Shown: piece after piece, positions 59,954 through 64,000 of the stretch
Numbering within the stretch: position 1 is the stretch's first letter
Layout: each line of letters opens with the position of its first letter
Assembly (NCBI RefSeq): GCF_003116095.1
Contig: NZ_LGRA01000013.1
Span: 1,342-65,341, forward strand
Source of the DNA: Azospirillum sp. TSO35-2
GTDB taxonomy: Bacteria; Pseudomonadota; Alphaproteobacteria; Azospirillales; Azospirillaceae
Direction: 5' to 3'
DNA length: 64,000 nt
Program-made: the position numbers and the translations under genes
Notes under the pieces: generated by a model
Database searches by the model: none
What the model was told of the DNA's origin: nothing
What the model saw: the letters and a program-made list of their open reading frames with translations, nothing else

Positions 59954-61695
59954 GCCGGCCGCTCCGCCGGCGGGACGGTACCGAGATAGGCGGCGGCGAC
60001 CGCCGGGTCGCGGCGCACCCCGTCCGGCGGACCATCGTAGAGGGTGCGGCCGCGATCGAGGCAGACCACCCGGCCGGCGAGCGGCAGCAGGAAGCCCATG
60101 TCGTGCTCGACCAGCAGGATCGCCATCCCCTCCCGCGCCAGGGCGCGCAGCAGCGTCGCCAGTTCGGCCTTCTCGCCATCGGTCAGTCCGGCCGCCGGCT
60201 CGTCCAGCAACAGCACCGCCGGCCGACGGACCAGCGAGCGCGCCAGTTCCACCCGCCGCCGCAGCGCCGCCGGCAGGCCGTCGCACGACCTCCCGGCCAG
60301 TTCGCCGACGCCCAGCCGTTCGAGCGCCCACAGCGCGTGCGCCTCCGCCGTCGCCGCGTCGGGATCAAGGGCGAGGCGGGCGGCGGCCACCGCCTCCAGC
60401 ACGGACGTGCCGCCGGGCAGCGCCGCCGCCTGGAAGCTGCGGGCCAGCCCGGCGCGGGCCAGCCGGTCGGCCGGGGCGCCGGTGACGTCGCGGCCACCCA
60501 GCCGCACCCGACCGGAGTCGGGCTGCTCCAGCCCCGACAGCAGGTTGATGACCGTCGTCTTGCCCGAGCCGTTGGGGCCGATCAGCCCGGTGATGCCGCC
60601 GGGCCGCAAGGCCAGCGACACCCCGTCCACCGCGCGGACGCCGCCGAAGGACTTCTCCAGCCCCGCCACCGTCAGCCCCTCCGCCGGGGTGGGTGGGCGC
60701 GGCGGCTCCCGCGGGTCGGGCAGGCGGCGGGGGCGCGGGCCGAACAGCCGGACCGCGGCGCGGTCGAGCAGCCCGGTCAGCCCGTCCGGCGCCAGCACCA
60801 CCGTCAGCAGCAGGGCGGCGCCGTAGACCACCAGATAGCCGCGCTCCAGGAAACGGAACCACTCCGGCAGGTGGAGCAGCAGCACGGCGCCCAGCACCGC
60901 CCCGGCCATCCGCCCGCGCCCGCCGACGACGGCGATGGTCAGGATCGACACCATGACCGGGAACTCCAGCACCTCCGGCGAGACGACGCGCTGGGTGTGG
61001 ACCGCCAGCGCCCCGGCGGCCCCGGCGAACAGCGCGCTCACCGCGAAGGCGGTCAGCCGCAGCCGGCCGACATCCAGCCCCAGCGTGGCGGCGGCCAGCG
61101 GGTCGTCGCGCAACGTGGTCAGCGACCGCCCCAGCCGCCCGCGCGTCAGCCGCCAGCCGGCCAGCCCGCCCAGCGCCACCAGCCCCCAGACCAGCGCCGC
61201 CATCGGCAGCCCGCGCGGCACCGCCCAGCCGAACAGCACCACCCCCGGCACCCCCGCCAGCCCGTTGGCACCGCCGGTCAGCTCCGGCACATTGACCGCC
61301 AGCAGATGCAGCACCTGGGCGATGCCCAGCGTCGCCAGCGCGAAATAATGCGACTCCAGCCGCAGCACCGCCAGTCCAACCGGCGCCGCCACCACCACCG
61401 GCACCAGCAGCGACAGCGGAAAGGTCGCTTCGAAACCCAGGCCATAGCGGCTGCCGAGGATCCCGGTGACGTAGGCGCCGAGGCCGAAGAAAGCGCCCTG
61501 CGCCAGCGACAGCGCCCCGCCCAGGCCGAAGACAATCTGGAACCCGAAGGTGGCCAGCGCATAGACGCCAGCGACCGTCAGGACGCGCAACCCGTAGGGC
61601 GAGGCGGTGGTGAGGGCGTAGACCAGCAGGGCGAGGGCACCCGCAACGCACACGCGATTCCCCCCTCTCCCCCCCAGGGAGCGCGGGCTATCCAC
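59950..61695 (-). CDS. Fused LIV-type permease and ATPase (LivM-LivG)
   Basis: A 581-residue fusion. Residues about 15-310 are a LivM-like permease with nine or so helices (YALATFGFQIVFGLGGALSL, GAFFGLGAYVTGILGSRYGL, HYFALATLGIAQVLHLLAVN, TRGRLGRSLTTLRDDPLAAA). After a Pro/Arg linker (about 315-345), residues 345-580 are a LivG-like ATPase (ITGLIGPNGSGKTTVINLLS, VLLLDEPAAGLTDGEKAELA, ILLVEHDMGFLLPLAGRVVC). The signature LSGG is altered to GLPAALRRRVELARSL. LivM-LivG fusions exist in other bacteria. The GTG at 61695 overlaps livH by eight bases. Confidence 0.92.
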   Translation of the reverse strand: MDSPRSLGGRGGNRVCVAGALALLVYALTTASPYGLRVLTVAGVYALATFGFQIVFGLGGALSLAQGAFFGLGAYVTGILGSRYGLGFEATFPLSLLVPVVVAAPVGLAVLRLESHYFALATLGIAQVLHLLAVNVPELTGGANGLAGVPGVVLFGWAVPRGLPMAALVWGLVALGGLAGWRLTRGRLGRSLTTLRDDPLAAATLGLDVGRLRLTAFAVSALFAGAAGALAVHTQRVVSPEVLEFPVMVSILTIAVVGGRGRMAGAVLGAVLLLHLPEWFRFLERGYLVVYGAALLLTVVLAPDGLTGLLDRAAVRLFGPRPRRLPDPREPPRPPTPAEGLTVAGLEKSFGGVRAVDGVSLALRPGGITGLIGPNGSGKTTVINLLSGLEQPDSGRVRLGGRDVTGAPADRLARAGLARSFQAAALPGGTSVLEAVAAARLALDPDAATAEAHALWALERLGVGELAGRSCDGLPAALRRRVELARSLVRRPAVLLLDEPAAGLTDGEKAELATLLRALAREGMAILLVEHDMGFLLPLAGRVVCLDRGRTLYDGPPDGVRRDPAVAAAYLGTVPPAERPA

Positions 61696-62560
61696 GGCGG
61701 CGCACCGCTTCGCCGAACAGGCCCTGCGGCCGCAGCACCAGGATCGCCAGCAGGGTCGCGTACAGCGCCCCCAGCGCCACCGGGTAGGACAGCACCGACG
61801 ATACCCCGACCTCGAACAGCGCGATCAACAGCGCCCCCACCACCGCGCCGGGCACCGAGCCCCAGCCGCCGACCGTCACCGCAATGTAGGCTTTCAAAAT
61901 CAGGTCGCCGCCCGCCGTCGGCGTGACGAAATAGCGGTTGGCGAGCAGCAGCCCGGCCGCCCCGGCGCAGGCGGCGCCGATGGCGAAGGTCACCAGGATC
62001 ATCGCCGTCACCGGCACGCCGCAGGCGCGGGCCATCTCCGGGTCCTGCGCCGTCGCGCGCAGCCGGCGGCCGAGTTGCGTGCGGCCGAACACCCATTGCT
62101 GCGCCCCGATCAGCAGCGCCGCCACCGCGATGATGGCGAGCGACTGCTCGGGCAGCGCCAGCCCGCCGAGACGCAGCGTGTCGTCGCCGAACAGCGGCGG
62201 CGCGGCGCGCGGCTCCGGCCCGAACAGGATGGCGGCGCCGTTCTGCAGGATGATGCCAACCGCGATGGTGCTGATGAAGACCGACACCGGCGGCCGGTTG
62301 CGCAGCGGCAGATAGGCCACCACCGCCAGCAGCAGCCCAAGCGCGGCCATCAGCGCCAGCACCACCGGCAGCAGCACGATGCCCGGCAGGGGGATCAGCG
62401 GCGCCGCCGCCACGCCGAGCAGCCCGCCGGCCATCACCAGGTCGCCCTGGGCAAAGTTCACCGCCGCGGTGGCGTTCAGCACCAGCACGAAGCCCAGCGC
62501 CACCAGCGCATAGGCGGCCCCCAGCGCCACGCCATTGACCAGCAGTTGCAGCGCCGCCAT
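61688..62560 (-). CDS. LIV-type ABC transporter permease (LivH-like)
   Basis: A 290-residue permease with eight hydrophobic segments: LQLLVNGVALGAAYALVALG, VLNATAAVNFAQGDLVMAGG (the LivH hallmark NFAQGxLxM), FISTIAVGIILQNGAAILFG, RRLRATAQDPEMARACGVPV, ILKAYIAVTVGGWGSVPGAV. It lies four bases after the binding-protein gene and forms the translocation pore together with the LivM half of the next gene. Confidence 0.93.
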   Translation of the reverse strand: MAALQLLVNGVALGAAYALVALGFVLVLNATAAVNFAQGDLVMAGGLLGVAAAPLIPLPGIVLLPVVLALMAALGLLLAVVAYLPLRNRPPVSVFISTIAVGIILQNGAAILFGPEPRAAPPLFGDDTLRLGGLALPEQSLAIIAVAALLIGAQQWVFGRTQLGRRLRATAQDPEMARACGVPVTAMILVTFAIGAACAGAAGLLLANRYFVTPTAGGDLILKAYIAVTVGGWGSVPGAVVGALLIALFEVGVSSVLSYPVALGALYATLLAILVLRPQGLFGEAVRRRG

Positions 62561-62564
62561 CGGC

Positions 62565-63689
62565 TCACTGCGCCGCGAGGGTCGGGTCGTCGTACCGCTT
62601 GGCCAGCTTCGGCACCCGGCTGGTCCCGTCGTAGCAGACGATGACGGCCGAATGGGCCATGTTCCCCTTGCCGTCGGACTTGTAGGTCATCGCCAGCCCC
62701 TGGAATGCCTCCGCCGACAGCGCCTTGCGGATGGCGTCGGGACTGCGGGCGCCGGCCTTCACCGCCTCCAGCACCATGGTCATGCCGTCATACTGGCCGA
62801 GCGCGAAGGCGTCCGGCTCCTTGCCGAAGGCGGCGCGGTAGCTGTCGGTGAAGGCCTGCATCTCCGCCGAACCGCCGGACACCGGGGAGGCCGCGGTTTC
62901 GGCGCAGACGCCCTTCAGCTCCGACGGCTCCAGCAGCGCCGCCGTGCTCGGCTGGTGCATGGCGGAGCCGGCGACGATCGGCAGGGTGACGCCGCTGGAC
63001 GCCGCCTGGCGCAGCAGCAGCGCGGTCGGGCCGGAATGCAGGTGCAGCACCAGCACGTCGGGGCCGGCGGCCAGCGCCTTGGTCAGCACCGGCAGCAGGT
63101 CCTTGGCCGCCGGGTCCACCCCCTCCTCGAACACCGGGGTGACGCCCAGCGCCTTGAAGGCGGCGTCGAGGTGGGTCTTGCCGCTCTGGCCATAGGCGGT
63201 GGTCTGGTAGATGACGGCAGGACGGCGCTTGCCCAGTTCCTCCACCACATAGCGGGCGTGGGCGGATTTGGTCACCGCGTCGCCGGGGAAGAAGCGGAAG
63301 ACCCAGGGATTGCCCTGCTCGGTGATCGAGGCGGTGCCGGACACCGTCACCAGCGGCAGCTTCAGCTCCTGCGCCAGCGGCAGCATCGCCAGCATCTGGG
63401 TGCCGAGCATGCTGGCCGCCACCGCACCGACCGTGCCGCTGCCGGCCGCGCGCTCCAGCGCCGTCACCGCGGCCTCCGGCGAGGTGCCGGTGTCGACCAC
63501 CTCCGACGCGACGGTGATGCCGGCCGGCGTCTGCTTCAGCGCCAGGACCGCGCCGTTGCGCTGGCTGGTGCCCTCCAGCGACAGGAATCCGGTCAGCGGC
63601 ACCAGCACCGGGAAGGACAGCGTGTCGGCCCTGGCCGCGATGGGAACGCCCGCCAGCAGGCCGATCAGAAGGGAAAGCGCGCGCCGCAT
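62565..63689 (-). CDS. LIV-type ABC transporter substrate-binding protein, candidate thiamine-related ligand
   Basis: A 374-residue periplasmic binding protein with a signal peptide (1-21, cleavage near ARA-DTL) and the Peripla_BP_6 fold: SFPVLVPLTGFLSLEGTSQR, GAVAASMLGTQMLAMLPLAQ, LPLVTVSGTASITEQGNPWV, ARYVVEELGKRRPAVIYQTT, DALALGQYDGMTM-type C-terminal helix (FALGQYDGMTMVLEAVKAGA). The family usually binds branched amino acids, amides or urea. Here the gene is first behind a TPP riboswitch, so thiamine, a thiamine breakdown product or a precursor is the likely ligand; that is inference. GGAG lies ten bases before the ATG. Confidence 0.92.
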   Translation of the reverse strand: MRRALSLLIGLLAGVPIAARADTLSFPVLVPLTGFLSLEGTSQRNGAVLALKQTPAGITVASEVVDTGTSPEAAVTALERAAGSGTVGAVAASMLGTQMLAMLPLAQELKLPLVTVSGTASITEQGNPWVFRFFPGDAVTKSAHARYVVEELGKRRPAVIYQTTAYGQSGKTHLDAAFKALGVTPVFEEGVDPAAKDLLPVLTKALAAGPDVLVLHLHSGPTALLLRQAASSGVTLPIVAGSAMHQPSTAALLEPSELKGVCAETAASPVSGGSAEMQAFTDSYRAAFGKEPDAFALGQYDGMTMVLEAVKAGARSPDAIRKALSAEAFQGLAMTYKSDGKGNMAHSAVIVCYDGTSRVPKLAKRYDDPTLAAQ

Positions 63690-63765
63690 GACCGAATACT
63701 CCTCACTCGCGCCGGCGGCAGGGGGCGACGCGGGAGGACGGGCCGTCAGGCGGATCGTCGGGTCC

Positions 63766-63872
63766 GGTCGGCTCCCTTCGCCGGCATGACCCGGATCAGG
63801 TTCGATGGGTGTGTCTCAGCCCGTGCAGCCGCGCATCCTGCGCCGGCACGGGCACCCCAGCCGTGAACGAGG
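63766..63872 (-). promoter_or_regulatory. TPP (thiamine pyrophosphate) riboswitch
   Basis: On the minus strand the conserved aptamer elements appear in order: GGGGTGC (63858-63852), GCTGAGA (63820-63814), ACCTGATCCGG (63801-63791), and CATGCCGGCGAAGGGA (63788-63773). All are strictly conserved in THI-box RNAs. A GC-rich stem loop between the first two elements (CCGTGCCGGCG...GCACGGG) is the variable P3-type arm. About 80 bases separate it from the ATG at 63689. In that leader a UCCUC segment (from plus-strand GAGGA near 63734) can pair with the GAGGA of the ribosome site, so control of translation is plausible. Confidence 0.95.
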
Positions 63873-63902
63873 GGCGAGAGTGTCGCCGCCCGGCGTCCTC
63901 TG

Positions 63903-64000
63903 TCAAGCACCCAGCCGGCGGCGCGCCACCAGCGTTTCACGATGCAGGATGTAGAGCCCGCTGCCGATGATGACCATGGCGCCGGCCAGCACCGGCACCG
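63903..64000 (-). CDS. C-terminal end of a probable EamA/DMT-family permease (partial)
   Basis: Only the last 32 codons are inside the window. The read-out VPVLAGAMVIIGSGLYILHR and then an ETLVARRR tail looks like the final membrane helix and basic tail (GAxxIIxGxxxxxxRE) of EamA/DMT carriers. It ends about 30 bases before the TPP riboswitch and runs in the same direction. Function beyond the family cannot be judged. Confidence 0.6.
   Translation of the reverse strand, partial: VPVLAGAMVIIGSGLYILHRETLVARRRLGA

Overview
The window is a GC-rich (roughly 68-70 % by eye) chromosomal segment of an alphaproteobacterium. The unbroken order yebC-ruvC-ruvA-ruvB-ybgC-tolQ-tolR-tolA-tolB-pal-cpoB-tilS-ftsH, two chemoreceptors, several signalling proteins and many ABC systems suggest Rhodospirillales, most likely Azospirillum or a close relative. 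That placement is inference from gene content; there is no rRNA in the window.

Layout. 1-5.85 kb is housekeeping: the 5' end of gap, tkt, a small coiled-coil protein, zapA, a 6S RNA in its classical place between zapA and the 5-formyl-THF cyclo-ligase gene, a YmdB-type phosphoesterase and yebC. 5.9-18.2 kb is the Holliday-junction/Tol-Pal/tilS/ftsH block; its ruvC carries an in-frame C-terminal DUF559 nuclease-like domain bounded by inverted palindromic repeats. 18.3-25.8 kb is mixed housekeeping: an unknown protein, fabI, a YihY membrane protein, a DUF805 protein, a CbpA-type DnaJ, a glycine-zipper lipoprotein, pdxH and a cation-efflux protein. 26-35 kb is signalling and stress: a soluble chemoreceptor, an MBL-fold hydrolase, an SLC13-like permease, a GAF-HD-GYP protein, an orphan hypD behind a perfect FNR/FixK-type box, a tandem universal stress protein and a Cache chemoreceptor. 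35-43.3 kb holds an MFS-hydrolase-histidine phosphatase-like operon and a three-gene CheY / degenerate GGDEF-EAL-like / FIST-histidine kinase operon.

43.7-49.7 kb is a seven-gene operon on the minus strand: polar-amino-acid-type ABC transporter, 2-hydroxyacid dehydrogenase, LacI regulator and FAH-family enzyme. A perfect LacI-type palindrome lies just upstream. 49.8-50 kb is a second copy of the palindromic repeat element seen around the DUF559 domain, here without a gene. 50-56.4 kb has a GH13-GlgE fusion, a PPK2 kinase and a CLC-type chloride transporter. 56.5-57.8 kb is a lower-GC islet with two unrecognised genes.

57.8-64 kb ends with a secreted unknown protein and a LIV-type ABC operon (binding protein, LivH, a fused LivM-LivG, LivF) preceded by a clear TPP riboswitch, then the 3' end of an EamA/DMT-type permease gene. 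The riboswitch makes this LIV-type transporter a candidate thiamine or thiamine-precursor importer, one of the two most interesting points here. The other is the RuvC-DUF559 fusion with its repeat-bounded cassette.
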